Source: Candidatus Kuenenia stuttgartensis (GTDB lineage: Bacteria > Planctomycetota > Planctomycetia > Planctomycetales > Planctomycetaceae). From it: a stretch of DNA of 56,033 bases. The DNA lies in the NCBI GenBank assembly GCA_945861465.1, contig CAMAVB010000014.1:1-56033 (forward strand), in the 5' to 3' direction. The position numbers and the translations under genes were made by a program. Shown piece after piece: positions 44,262-52,787 of the stretch. A model generated the notes under the pieces. It searched no databases and was not told the origin of the DNA. It saw only the letters and a program-made list of their open reading frames with translations. How positions within the stretch are numbered: position 1 is the stretch's first letter; each line of letters opens with the position of its first letter.

Positions 44262-44303
44262 AAGCTAGATACTAGCCTCTAACTTCTAGCATCTAGCTTC
44301 TTT
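44258..44303. repeat. Heptamer array 3 and right direct repeat
   Basis: Period-7 words GCTAGAT, ACTAGCC, TCTAACT, TCTAGCA, TCTAGCT run up to the rfbA start. AGAAGCTAGAT and ATCTAGCTTCT are inverted ends, so the tract can also form a hairpin. GAAGCTAGATACTAG (44262-44276) matches the left copy at 14 of 15 positions. Confidence 0.9.
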
Positions 44304-44304
44304 T

Positions 44305-45174
44305 ATGCGAAAAGGCATCATCCTTGCCGGCGGTTCTGGCACCCGGCTTCATCCCGTCACCCTCGCGGTCAGCAAGCAACTGTTGCCGATTTACGACAAG
44401 CCGATGGTGTACTATCCGCTATCCACGCTGATGCTGGCGGGGATCCGGGAGATTCTGTTGATCTCGACACCGCACGACCTGCCAGGGTTTCAGCGGTTAC
44501 TGGGTGACGGATCTCACTGGGGCTTAAATCTGCAATACGCCGCGCAGCCTAAGCCGGAAGGCTTGGCCCAGGCGTTTATTATTGGCCGGGATTTTGTCGG
44601 CGACGATGCGGCGGCTCTGGTTCTTGGGGACAACATCTTTTACGGCCAGGGATTTCGTAAAGTGCTGGACAAAGTCTCGGCGGAAACGGCGGGCGCGACG
44701 ATTTTTGGCTACCAGGTCAGCGATCCGGAGAGATACGGGATCGTGGAATTTGATAACGCTGGACGAGTGCTGTCAATCGAAGAGAAGCCGAAACAGCCCA
44801 AGTCATTGTTCGCTGTGCCGGGACTGTATTTCTACGACAACCGAGTCCTCGAGATTGCTGCAAATCTGAAACCATCGCCACGTGGCGAGCTGGAGATCAC
44901 CGACGTCAACAAGGCGTATCTCGAATCGGGCGAATTGCAGGTTGAATTGTTGTCACGCGGTTTCGCGTGGCTCGACACCGGCACCCGCGATTCGCTGCTC
45001 GACGCATGCACGTTCGTCGCCGCCATTGAAAAGCGGCAGGGCCTCAAGATCGGCTGCCCCGAAGAAATCGCCTACCGCATGGGCTTCATTGATCGCTCCC
45101 AGTTACAAAGCCTCGGCAGCGCCATGAAAAACGAATACGGCGAATACCTTGGACTAATCGCACAACAACACTAA
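44305..45174 (+). CDS. rfbA: Glucose-1-phosphate thymidylyltransferase
   Basis: 289 residues, typical RmlA length. It makes dTDP-glucose from dTTP and glucose-1-phosphate. The nucleotide-binding loop is [11 protein letters not shown], followed by [25 protein letters not shown] is the metal-binding block, and E-E-K-P-K-Q-P, G-L-Y-F-Y-D and W-L-D-T-G-T are also conserved. It works directly with rfbB, from which it is separated by the four-helix-bundle module. Confidence 0.96.
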   Translation: MRKGIILAGGSGTRLHPVTLAVSKQLLPIYDKPMVYYPLSTLMLAGIREILLISTPHDLPGFQRLLGDGSHWGLNLQYAAQPKPEGLAQAFIIGRDFVGDDAAALVLGDNIFYGQGFRKVLDKVSAETAGATIFGYQVSDPERYGIVEFDNAGRVLSIEEKPKQPKSLFAVPGLYFYDNRVLEIAANLKPSPRGELEITDVNKAYLESGELQVELLSRGFAWLDTGTRDSLLDACTFVAAIEKRQGLKIGCPEEIAYRMGFIDRSQLQSLGSAMKNEYGEYLGLIAQQH

Positions 45175-45180
45175 AAGCAA

Positions 45181-45258
45181 CCCGAAATGTTGCAAATTGC
45201 ATGTTGCAAAGTTGCATGTTGATGAATCGCAACCTGCAACCCGCAACCTGGCTTCTAT
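45181..45258. repeat. Heptamer array 4 (GTTGCAA/GCAACCT units)
   Basis: The words are GTTGCAA, ATTGCAT, GTTGCAA, an 8-mer AGTTGCAT, then GCAACCT, GCAACCC, GCAACCT. The left half and right half are inverse (TTGCA... versus GCAAC...), so the array is partly self-complementary. Confidence 0.85.
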
Positions 45259-45269
45259 TGAGACCTCAC

Positions 45270-45917
45270 ATGCCCGGATTAGCATCAGACATAACGAGTG
45301 CTCTCAGCACACTGTGTCGAGGCTGCGAAGGGATCGAAGCGGTATTGATGATGGTTACTGATGGAAATCGATTTAGTCGAGCCCTGACGGACCTGCAGCA
45401 ACTGGCACTTGATCAGCATATCCCAATCGCCATTGTCGGTGGCTTGGCAGCGATTCGATATGGCTATCCGGCGGCAACTCAGGATATTGATATTGCGGTC
45501 TGCAAAGATCAGTTGGGAAAACTGATTCAATGGGCTCCCCGATATGGCATGGTGGTAGCGTGGGAATCGAAAAGCGGATGGCATACATTGACTCACGGCG
45601 ACGTGGAAATCAACGTGGTTCCTGAAGGCGGACGAGCCCGAGATTCCTCCCCGACCGAAATTCCCGGCCCGCCTCAGATGGGCGTTGACAGCGGCCTCGA
45701 CTATGCGTCGATCGAAAGCTGGGTCGAGTTGAAGATCAGTTCAGGCAGGCAGAAAGATCGAGCCCATGTGGTGGAAGTATTGAAGAAATCAGACGAGGCA
45801 ACAATCGATATGATTCATGATCACCTAACGAATGTCCACGTGCAATATGAATTGACATTCAGTCAGTTGCTCGGCGAAGCCATCGAAGAGCGTCAACAGG
45901 AAAAAGACCGCCGGTAG
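45270..45917 (+). CDS. Nucleotidyltransferase-superfamily protein
   Basis: About 215 residues from ATG 45270; a frame opened at 45201 starts inside the repeat array, and ATG 45348 is a plausible shorter start. The core I-V-G-G-L-A-A-I-R-Y-G-Y followed by A-T-Q-D-I-D-I-A-V is the G-G...D-x-D pattern of pol-beta-type nucleotidyltransferases. E-I-N-V-V-P-E-G-G supplies a further acidic residue, and K-I-S-S-G-R-Q-K-D-R-A-H-V is family-like. Such proteins can be kanamycin-transferase-like enzymes or antitoxin/AbiE-like. No toxin partner is adjacent. The function in this locus is unknown; it may be a passenger. Confidence 0.72.
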   Translation: MPGLASDITSALSTLCRGCEGIEAVLMMVTDGNRFSRALTDLQQLALDQHIPIAIVGGLAAIRYGYPAATQDIDIAVCKDQLGKLIQWAPRYGMVVAWESKSGWHTLTHGDVEINVVPEGGRARDSSPTEIPGPPQMGVDSGLDYASIESWVELKISSGRQKDRAHVVEVLKKSDEATIDMIHDHLTNVHVQYELTFSQLLGEAIEERQQEKDRR

Positions 45918-45939
45918 CGTGCGGAGCAACTGAGAGCAA

Positions 45940-46143
45940 ATTGGAATCGCAGAGTTGCACGATGCACGTTGACGAATCGCAAGGCTGGAAAGTTTCACGT
46001 TGCACGTTGAAGAATCGCAGAATCGCAGAATCGCAGAGTTGCAAGTGGCACGTTAATGAATCGCAACAACCTGCAACCAGCAACCAGCAACCAGCAACCA
46101 GCAACCTGCAATCTGCAATCTGCAACTGAACTTCCAGCCTCTA
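45940..46143. repeat. Heptamer/octamer array 5 before the flippase
   Basis: The longest of the arrays contains AGAATCGC three times with period 8, then CAACCAG four times with period 7, CAACCTG, CAATCTG twice, and CTCTAGC-type words at the end. Its left part carries TTGCACG/GTTGCACGTT words inverse to the right part. Translated, it gives a false N-terminal extension of the flippase. Confidence 0.9.
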
Positions 46144-46151
46144 GCCACTCT

Positions 46152-47627
46152 ATGAACGGTGTCAAGACTTTGCGGAAGCCGATGGATTTTCACAGCAGTG
46201 TTCGATGGACTGCCAGTGCTCAGTACTTCAGCGAAGCCGTCAACTTTGTGACATCCATGGCCGTGGCCAGAGTGTTGCAGCCGGACGATTATGGTTTGAT
46301 GGGAATGGCGGTCGTTTTTGTCGGGCTTTTGGGACTTTGGCAGAGCCTGGGATTCAGCGTGGCAATTGTGCAGCGGAAGGACTACTCCGAAGCGTTTCTG
46401 CATTCGGTATTTTTCCTGAATCTTGCGATGGGGCTGATGATCGCGGGCCTGATGGGGTTTGGTAGCCCGTTGATCGCAGCAATGTTCGGCGACGAACGCA
46501 TAGGGCCGCTTGTTGCCGTCTTAGGGATTGCATTTGTTTTCACCACGCCAGGATTGGTTCCGTCGTCGATCCTGAGACGGGATATGGAGTTCGATCGCCT
46601 GGCGATGACGGGCATGGCTTCGACAATGACGACGGCGATTGTCGCAGTGGTGATGGCCTACACGGGGTTCGGCGTCTGGTCGCTGGTCGCATCGTCGATT
46701 GCCGGGCAGCTTGTGCACACTGTGATGCTCTACGCTGTCAGTGACTGGCGTCCTCGGATGGTCTTTCGCTGGTCGGAAGTTCGTCCCGTCATCGGATTTG
46801 GCCTGAATTTCACGGGAAACCTCACAATTCAACATTTCGCAAAAGAATCGGACAAATTCATCATCGGTCGATTCCTTGGGACATCCTTGCTCGGATACTA
46901 TTCACTCGCTTATCGGATACTTAGCTTCCCCCGGAAGGCGATCTTCCAAATTGTAGGGACTGTACTGGTTACAAAACTCTCCCGACTTCAGAACAATGAC
47001 GCTGAACTGAAGGACGTCTATCTACGAATCTCTGGGGCGATCGCATTTGCGACATTTCCGCTGATGTTGGGAATCATGTGCATCGCGACGCCCTTTGTGA
47101 CAGTCGTGTTGGGAGCGAAGTGGCTTCCATCCGTTCCCCTGATCCTGATTCTGGCCCCGATTGGCATGCTGCAGTCCGTCGAGGTAACAACGAACCAGCT
47201 GTTTGTCGCCAAGGGTCGAGCTGACTGGATGTTTCGTTGGTCACTTGTCCATGCAGCACTGACCGTTGCCAGTTTTCTCGCGGGGCTGCCCTGGGGCCTG
47301 CATGGAATGGCGATTTCCTACTCTGTCGTCTCGGTGATCTTGTTCTTTGGCGTGTACTCGATTGTGTTTCGCCTTGTTGATGGTTTATCCATTGGTGATC
47401 TGATGAAAACCCTGCTGCCTCATTTTGCTTCCGCAACTGCCATGGCGGTGATTGTCACGACTTTTCGGATGACGCTGGAGTGGAACGGAGCGTCACCGCT
47501 CCTCGTACTTGTCGCAACTGTTCCTGTTGGAATCCTGAGCTATTGGGGCATAATCCTCTGTTTTCGCCCCCTGTGTCTGGATGACTATCTCCGCTTGCTG
47601 CCAAGGTTCAATCAACGCTCGCAATAG
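46152..47627 (+). CDS. Wzx-type polysaccharide flippase (MOP superfamily)
   Basis: About 491 residues from ATG 46152 (M-N-G-V-K-T-L-R-K-P). The longer frame from 46056 only translates the repeat array. Around 12-14 hydrophobic segments are visible. The N-terminal block F-V-T-S-M-A-V-A-R-V-L-Q-P-D-D-Y-G-L-M-G and the later G-L-N-F-T-G-N-L-T-I-Q-H and F-L-G-T-S-L-L-G-Y-Y-S-L-A-Y-R are typical of the Wzx/RfbX lipopolysaccharide flippases. It moves the lipid-linked oligosaccharide across the inner membrane. Confidence 0.92.
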   Translation: MNGVKTLRKPMDFHSSVRWTASAQYFSEAVNFVTSMAVARVLQPDDYGLMGMAVVFVGLLGLWQSLGFSVAIVQRKDYSEAFLHSVFFLNLAMGLMIAGLMGFGSPLIAAMFGDERIGPLVAVLGIAFVFTTPGLVPSSILRRDMEFDRLAMTGMASTMTTAIVAVVMAYTGFGVWSLVASSIAGQLVHTVMLYAVSDWRPRMVFRWSEVRPVIGFGLNFTGNLTIQHFAKESDKFIIGRFLGTSLLGYYSLAYRILSFPRKAIFQIVGTVLVTKLSRLQNNDAELKDVYLRISGAIAFATFPLMLGIMCIATPFVTVVLGAKWLPSVPLILILAPIGMLQSVEVTTNQLFVAKGRADWMFRWSLVHAALTVASFLAGLPWGLHGMAISYSVVSVILFFGVYSIVFRLVDGLSIGDLMKTLLPHFASATAMAVIVTTFRMTLEWNGASPLLVLVATVPVGILSYWGIILCFRPLCLDDYLRLLPRFNQRSQ

Positions 47628-47648
47628 CGGCGCAGCGATGCATCAGCG

Positions 47649-47682
47649 GCACGATTCAGCGACGGCACGATTCAGCGACGGC
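47649..47682. repeat. 16-bp tandem duplication before the sulfotransferase
   Basis: GGCACGATTCAGCGAC is present twice in direct succession, just upstream of the ATG at 47689. Its translation would give an artificial N-terminal extension if an earlier start were used. Confidence 0.8.
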
Positions 47683-47688
47683 AAAATA

Positions 47689-48444
47689 ATGCGAAATATT
47701 GACATGTGTGAAAATCCGATCTTCATCGTCGGAGCACCCCGATCAGGCACAACACTGCTTCGTTCATTGATCGATGCCCATCCGAATATCTGCTGTCCCA
47801 CCTGGGAAACAGGACTGTTCGAGAGGTTCAGGGCCATCATCGACGGTGACATTCAGTGGCATTTCAAGAATGATCCGGCTCTCGCTGTGGATCGAGAAGG
47901 ATTGCTGAAATGGATGCGTCGCTCAGCCGACGATCTGATGCTGCAGTTGACCGCCGCCACTCAGAAACCCCGCTGGGCCGAAAAAACCCCGGCTCACGTA
48001 TTTCAAATCGAACTGATTCACGAGTTGTATCCACAGGCCCAGTTCATCCATATCCTGCGAAACGGGCGCGATGTCGTGCGTTCGCTGCAGAGCATGCCTT
48101 GGGCACCTCGCAATATTCGCTGGAGTTGCCGACGCTGGGTCGAGAGTGTGCAGGCCGCCTGCACGGCAGCAAAAAAGCTGCCAGCGGACAAGTACCTGGA
48201 ACTCCGGTACGAAGACCTGGTGGAAGATCCACCAGCCGCTATTCAGCGCCTTTGTGATTTTCTGCATGAACACGTGGCGGACCAGATGCTCGCGTTCGAC
48301 AATCCGGAGAATAATTCCTGGGGAATTCAACAGCAGGCGCTGAGTCGCAGTCCGGTCAATCGCCATCGCGGGCTGAACCTGGTGGAACGATTTGTCTTTT
48401 CCAAAATTGCTTCTCCGTTGTTGATCGAGTTGGGTTACAACTGA
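47689..48444 (+). CDS. Sulfotransferase family protein
   Basis: About 251 residues from ATG 47689 (M-R-N-I-D-M-C-E-N-P); the longer frame from 47581 overlaps the flippase and the tandem repeat. The PAPS 5'-phosphosulfate loop is G-A-P-R-S-G-T-T-L-L at about residue 14-23. The 3'-phosphate site is H-I-L-R-N-G-R-D-V-V-R-S-L, and Y-L-E-L-R-Y-E-D-L-V is the conserved C-terminal block. It would add sulfate to a sugar, or less likely a protein, in the cytoplasm during assembly. A sulfated EPS follows as inference. Confidence 0.9.
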   Translation: MRNIDMCENPIFIVGAPRSGTTLLRSLIDAHPNICCPTWETGLFERFRAIIDGDIQWHFKNDPALAVDREGLLKWMRRSADDLMLQLTAATQKPRWAEKTPAHVFQIELIHELYPQAQFIHILRNGRDVVRSLQSMPWAPRNIRWSCRRWVESVQAACTAAKKLPADKYLELRYEDLVEDPPAAIQRLCDFLHEHVADQMLAFDNPENNSWGIQQQALSRSPVNRHRGLNLVERFVFSKIASPLLIELGYN

Positions 48445-48459
48445 GAAAACGAATGTGAA

Positions 48460-49398
48460 ATGTTCAAAATGCTAAAGTCTGCCATCATTCGGTCGTCGCT
48501 TCACGCTACTGGCTGGGCGTTTCGGCACACGACGTTTCCCGTCTCCAGACAGTTCCTCTGGAAACGTGTCTGCGTCCCGTATCTGTCGTGGCGAGACGAC
48601 GAAGTGATCTGTCGCACTCAAACGGGGCAGCGATTTCTGGTGCGTCCCAATGATTTTGTGGAGAATCGTCTCTGCTTTTTTGGGATCTGGGAGCCGCGGA
48701 TTACCGCGTTGTTTCGTAAGATGATTGGCCCCGGCGACGTGTTGCTCGATGTCGGAGCAAACATCGGATACTACTCGTCGCTCGCATCACAGCTGGTGGG
48801 TCCGTCGGGGCAGGTCTTTGCCGTGGAGGCAAGCGCCATGATCCGCAAACGTCTGGAGTTCAATCTCAAACTCAATGGGGCAACGAACGTCACCGTCCTG
48901 CCCTGTGCCGCATGGAATGAGACGGGAACAGCAACATTCCATATCGCGTCTCAGAATAGGGGCGGTTCCAGTCTTTCCGAGATGTCCAATCGGGAAGGCG
49001 GTGAGCAGGTACAGCTTTCGCGGCTTGACGATCTGATCCCAGAAGCGGTTGTTCTTCGTATTCGACTGATTAAGATCGACATCGAAGGTGCTGAGCATCA
49101 TGCTCTGAAAGGTTTGTCCAGAGTGCTGGAATCCAATCGGGACTGCGTGATTGTCTGCGAGATTGACCCAGCCAATATTGATCGGCTTGGAGGTAGCGCA
49201 ACGGGAATCTTTCACCTGTTGAAAGAATATGGCTACGACGCATTCGAAATCGACAACAGTTACGCGGTCGAGGACTATACGTACAAGAGCGGTGAGTCAT
49301 TTTCGTTGACTCGAATCACGGAGCCCCCGCTAGTACGTTCCGATGTCGTCTTCGCTGCGGTGTCAGGTCAGACGAGGCTGTTCGAGGAATCTAAATGA
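48460..49398 (+). CDS. FkbM family SAM-dependent methyltransferase
   Basis: 312 residues. The SAM-binding motif V-L-L-D-V-G-A-N-I-G-Y-Y is at about residues 94-105. A-V-E-A-S-A-M-I follows, and L-I-K-I-D-I-E-G-A-E-H-H is the FkbM signature. V-C-E-I-D-P-A and the C-terminal block complete the fold. It probably O-methylates a sugar of the polymer. It overlaps the next gene by ATGA (49395-49398), so the two are co-translated. Confidence 0.92.
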   Translation: MFKMLKSAIIRSSLHATGWAFRHTTFPVSRQFLWKRVCVPYLSWRDDEVICRTQTGQRFLVRPNDFVENRLCFFGIWEPRITALFRKMIGPGDVLLDVGANIGYYSSLASQLVGPSGQVFAVEASAMIRKRLEFNLKLNGATNVTVLPCAAWNETGTATFHIASQNRGGSSLSEMSNREGGEQVQLSRLDDLIPEAVVLRIRLIKIDIEGAEHHALKGLSRVLESNRDCVIVCEIDPANIDRLGGSATGIFHLLKEYGYDAFEIDNSYAVEDYTYKSGESFSLTRITEPPLVRSDVVFAAVSGQTRLFEESK

Positions 49399-50144
49399 GT
49401 CTCAGGCAAGTATTTCTTAACGTCCTGAATATTCCTCTCAAGCCAGCTGGGATTTTGGCGGTCCCTCGATGGGAAATTCAATGGTGGACTAGCGCACGTA
49501 AATTTTCCTTCGGCAATCGTGAATACCCGTGTTTCTATCATGCCTACAACTGCGGATGGCCGCCCTATGTGAGTGAACGGACGGTCGAACTGGCGCTGGC
49601 CGATGCTTGGCTGAGTTCGGTCGAGGCAAATGTCATTGAGATCGGTGCGGTGACGCCTTATTACTGGCCCGGGCGAGTTTCGACGATTATCGACCCCTTC
49701 GATCCACATTCGTCGGTCATGCAGCGACAGTCGATGTTTGAAGTGGATTTAACCGGTCGCACGGTACTTGCGATTTCCACGTTTGAGCACATTGGCACAG
49801 ATGACTACAGCACCAACACTGAACGTAAGACATCGGCGGATGCCATGCGCAAGCTGTTCAACGAATCTCCCTCGTTTCTGGTCACGGTTCCACTCGGCTA
49901 TTCGCCATCAGTCGATGGCTTTCTGTCAGACTCGCGAAACCTGCCGATCGATGTGTCTGTCGGATTTCTCAGGCGGACGACAGGATCTGACTGGACAGAG
50001 ATCAGCGGCTTTCCGACTGACGGCGTTCGGTATGGCGACGACAAGCTGAGGGCCGAATTTCCAGACACATCGATTGGTCGTTGGGCGAATGCGATCGCTG
50101 TGCTGGAACGCGGAAATGCACTTCGATCCGAGGTCAAGGTGTGA
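49395..50144 (+). CDS. Methyltransferase-like protein of unknown specificity
   Basis: 249 residues. A weakly recognisable Rossmann pattern is present: V-I-E-I-G-A-V-T-P-Y-Y in the place of motif I, and V-L-A-I-S-T-F-E-H-I-G, which recalls the S-x-x-x-x-E-H block of SAM-dependent methyltransferases. F-L-V-T-V-P-L-G-Y-S-P is also methyltransferase-like. The canonical G-x-G-x-G is degenerate. Translationally coupled to the FkbM gene, so it probably acts on the same sugar or in the same step. Confidence 0.6.
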   Translation: MSLRQVFLNVLNIPLKPAGILAVPRWEIQWWTSARKFSFGNREYPCFYHAYNCGWPPYVSERTVELALADAWLSSVEANVIEIGAVTPYYWPGRVSTIIDPFDPHSSVMQRQSMFEVDLTGRTVLAISTFEHIGTDDYSTNTERKTSADAMRKLFNESPSFLVTVPLGYSPSVDGFLSDSRNLPIDVSVGFLRRTTGSDWTEISGFPTDGVRYGDDKLRAEFPDTSIGRWANAIAVLERGNALRSEVKV

Positions 50145-50162
50145 GCAAATCCGGACGACACG

Positions 50163-51392
50163 TTGAACATTCGATCAATTAATTCGGAAGCGGTCCACGC
50201 GCTTGGTCGCATGGGGCAGCTCGATGGTCTCCGCGCAATCGCAGTATTTGCGGTGATTGCGCAGCACACCTTGCCCCCTGAGAATCCGTTGAGCAGTCTG
50301 CGACTCGGGTCCCATGCTGTTCACCTTTTCTTTGTGCTCAGCGGTTTTCTGATTACCGCAATTCTGTTGTCGGCTCGAGATCGATGCGAGAACGGCGGCT
50401 ATCAGATGCGCCATGTTCTCAAAGCATTTTACCTGCGTCGCGCTCTTCGTATCTTTCCAGCATACTATCTAATCCTCGCCATAGCGTTCATCGTGGGCGT
50501 TGAAGACCTGCGGGGAAGTTGGGAATGGCATTTCTCGTATCTCACAAATGTGTACCTTGCGATTCGCGGAACCGGACATGGTGCCGTTACCCACCTCTGG
50601 TCGCTTGCAATCGAGGAACAATTCTACATTGTCTGGCCGCTAGTTGTACTCCTCATGCCAAGACGTTGGCTCTCTACGACACTTTCTGTCACCGTCCTCA
50701 CAGGCCCTTTATTTCGGCTCGGAATGTGGAACCTCACGCAAAATGTAAAGAGTACTACGATGTTGATGCCAGCGTGCGCGGATTTCCTAGGCACCGGCGC
50801 GATCCTCGCTTACCTTTCGAGAAACCATGTACCGGATGCATCAACCGCACGTGTTGCTGCTTACATCTGCGGTGGATCTGCCGCTCTATGGGCGTTTTCC
50901 TTGCAGTTTAGCGAGAGTGCAACGTTGGTGATTTCCGGTTTGATTGAGGCCGCATTCTTCGCCTCCGTAATTTATCTGTGCGCCAATTCGATGACAGGTG
51001 TCTTCGGGCGGGTGTTAAATGCAGCTCCGCTGCGTTTTGTCGGGCTCATTAGTTACGGCATATATCTCATCCATCATTTCATTCCTTACTTTTTCGTTGC
51101 ACTCGAGCGGCGATTTGATGTGTGGTCACGATTCCCACTCACTCACGGATGGGCCAGTTTTGTCGCGGTCAGCGTCGTGAGCACTCTGTTCGCAGCGCTG
51201 TCCTGGCAATTGATCGAAGCTCCAATAAATTCGTTCAAGAGATTCTTTCCGTATGTGCCGTCGGGTAAAACCGGGAAGGGTGGTGCCAGTCAAGCGGCTG
51301 ATGCGGATGTAATGCTTTCCTCTGCGCCGGTCGATACGACTCACTCAGCAAATCGCTGTAGATCAGCCCCAACGCCTGAGCAAAAACAGTGA
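50163..51392 (+). CDS. Acyltransferase family 3 membrane protein (OafA-like)
   Basis: 409 residues from TTG 50163; ATG 50211 gives a shorter protein starting just before the first domain block. The family opening is Q-L-D-G-L-R-A-I-A-V-F-A-V-I-A-Q-H, containing the conserved Arg and His. About ten membrane spans follow, with F-F-V-L-S-G-F-L-I-T and W-S-L-A-I-E-E-Q-F-Y-I-V-W-P as further blocks. It acetylates or acylates a glycan across the membrane. Its stop overlaps the next gene's GTG (GTGA). Confidence 0.92.
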   Translation: MNIRSINSEAVHALGRMGQLDGLRAIAVFAVIAQHTLPPENPLSSLRLGSHAVHLFFVLSGFLITAILLSARDRCENGGYQMRHVLKAFYLRRALRIFPAYYLILAIAFIVGVEDLRGSWEWHFSYLTNVYLAIRGTGHGAVTHLWSLAIEEQFYIVWPLVVLLMPRRWLSTTLSVTVLTGPLFRLGMWNLTQNVKSTTMLMPACADFLGTGAILAYLSRNHVPDASTARVAAYICGGSAALWAFSLQFSESATLVISGLIEAAFFASVIYLCANSMTGVFGRVLNAAPLRFVGLISYGIYLIHHFIPYFFVALERRFDVWSRFPLTHGWASFVAVSVVSTLFAALSWQLIEAPINSFKRFFPYVPSGKTGKGGASQAADADVMLSSAPVDTTHSANRCRSAPTPEQKQ

Positions 51393-52564
51393 CTAGCATT
51401 GGCATCTATCAGTCCTACTGGGGCCGGGTGGGCGGCGGACAGCGGTACATTGCGGTCGTCGCGGAACTGCTGGCACGTAAACATGAGGTAGAGATTGTCC
51501 ATCATCAGGATGGATTCGACCCAGCTCGCGTGGAAGAGCCCATGCGTGTGGATTTGTCGCAGGTCAAATTTCGGTACGTTCCGCGTCGTGATCGCCCGAA
51601 CTGGACCGGCGGACCAATTCGGCGATTGCAACAGGAGCGAGAATGGTGCCGTGACATCAGCGAGCCCTACGACCTGTTCATCGATTCCAGCGACAATGTG
51701 CCTTTCTTCTGCCATGCTCGGCGCGGAGTGCTGCTGACACATTTTCCACTGGTCTCGTTTAGTCAGTTCCATTCGAATGGTAACAGCCGCTGGGGGATCA
51801 AGTCACTTTTGGCACGCGTGTATCATCGGATCGAGTGGAGACAGCGTTTTGCGACCTACCAGCATACGATTGTGAATTCACGTTTCACGCAGCGCTGGGC
51901 AAAGAAATACTGGGGTGTCGATTCCTCGATCGTCTATCCACCACTTCGAGATGGATTAACCCCAGCAGCGGATAAAAGGCCACGAATTCTCACTATCGGT
52001 GCCTTCTACGCGGCTCAACACAAGAAACATGAAGTCACGCTCAATGCATTCAGACAGTTGTGCGACTCGGGAGTCACAGGTTGGGACTACGTCCTGATGG
52101 GTGCCTGTGGCAAGACTCCAGACGATTTGGCGTATGTGGACCGCCTGAAGAAACTGGCGTCCGGATATCCCGTCAGAATCCTCACCGATGTCAGTGGTGC
52201 CGAACTGAAGGAACTGATCGAAGAATCGTCAATTCTCTGGCACGCGATGGGTTACGGGGTGAACCCGGAACAGGATCCCGGACTCATGGAACATTTTGGG
52301 ATGGTGGCAACCGAAGCCCTGGCGGCGGGCACGATTCCGATCGTATTCAATGGCGGTGGACTTCCGGAGATTGTGGTAGACACTCGCAACGGATATCTGT
52401 GGTCAACACCGGAGCAGCTTGTGTCCGTGACAAGACGGATCATCGACGACGTCGAGTTACGGCAGCGTATCCGCCAGCAGGCCGTGCAAAGTTCGCGGCA
52501 GTTTTCGAATGAGGCTTTTGAGCGCCGATTGTCTGACGCTCTCCACCCGTTCCTGTCTACGTGA
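51389..52564 (+). CDS. Glycosyltransferase family 4 (GT-B)
   Basis: 391 residues from GTG 51389, overlapping the acyltransferase stop. The glycine-rich acceptor-side loop is W-G-R-V-G-G-G-Q-R-Y. The C-terminal nucleotide-sugar domain has T-I-G-A-F-Y and the E-x7-E motif in E-H-F-G-M-V-A-T-E-A-L-A-A-G, followed by N-G-G-G-L-P-E-I-V. It transfers a sugar onto the growing lipid-linked oligosaccharide in the cytoplasm; donor and linkage are not readable. Confidence 0.93.
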   Translation: MTSIGIYQSYWGRVGGGQRYIAVVAELLARKHEVEIVHHQDGFDPARVEEPMRVDLSQVKFRYVPRRDRPNWTGGPIRRLQQEREWCRDISEPYDLFIDSSDNVPFFCHARRGVLLTHFPLVSFSQFHSNGNSRWGIKSLLARVYHRIEWRQRFATYQHTIVNSRFTQRWAKKYWGVDSSIVYPPLRDGLTPAADKRPRILTIGAFYAAQHKKHEVTLNAFRQLCDSGVTGWDYVLMGACGKTPDDLAYVDRLKKLASGYPVRILTDVSGAELKELIEESSILWHAMGYGVNPEQDPGLMEHFGMVATEALAAGTIPIVFNGGGLPEIVVDTRNGYLWSTPEQLVSVTRRIIDDVELRQRIRQQAVQSSRQFSNEAFERRLSDALHPFLST

Positions 52565-52600
52565 ACCAGGTTCAGAACGAGAACCGGAATTTATTACTCT

Positions 52601-52699
52601 GGCGAGCGGCATGCGTCAGCTTGCCGGTACATTGCAATTCTATTTCCTGAACGGCGGGAATCACCATTTACCGGTGGGCTGACGCCACACCGCTCGCCG
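52601..52699. repeat. GGCGAGCGGCATGCG inverted-repeat element
   Basis: The termini are GGCGAGCGGCATGCGTCAGC and GGGCTGACGCCACACCGCTC, ending CGCCG. They are imperfect inverses. The family is shared with 54219-54289 and 862-932, and the first 10-11 bases are shared with the 127-bp element. Confidence 0.8.
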
Positions 52700-52787
52700 T
52701 AAGCATCCGCCGATGTGATGACTGCTGTTCCAGTCAACACATCGGCAGGTCAAAGTCGGGGTTTCATTTAGGGACAGTTCCCCACCT

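Noticed and set aside
46056-46151. N-terminal extension of the flippase rich in Gln, Asn and Pro
   Set aside because: It is the translation of the CAACCAG array; the protein family begins after ATG 46152.
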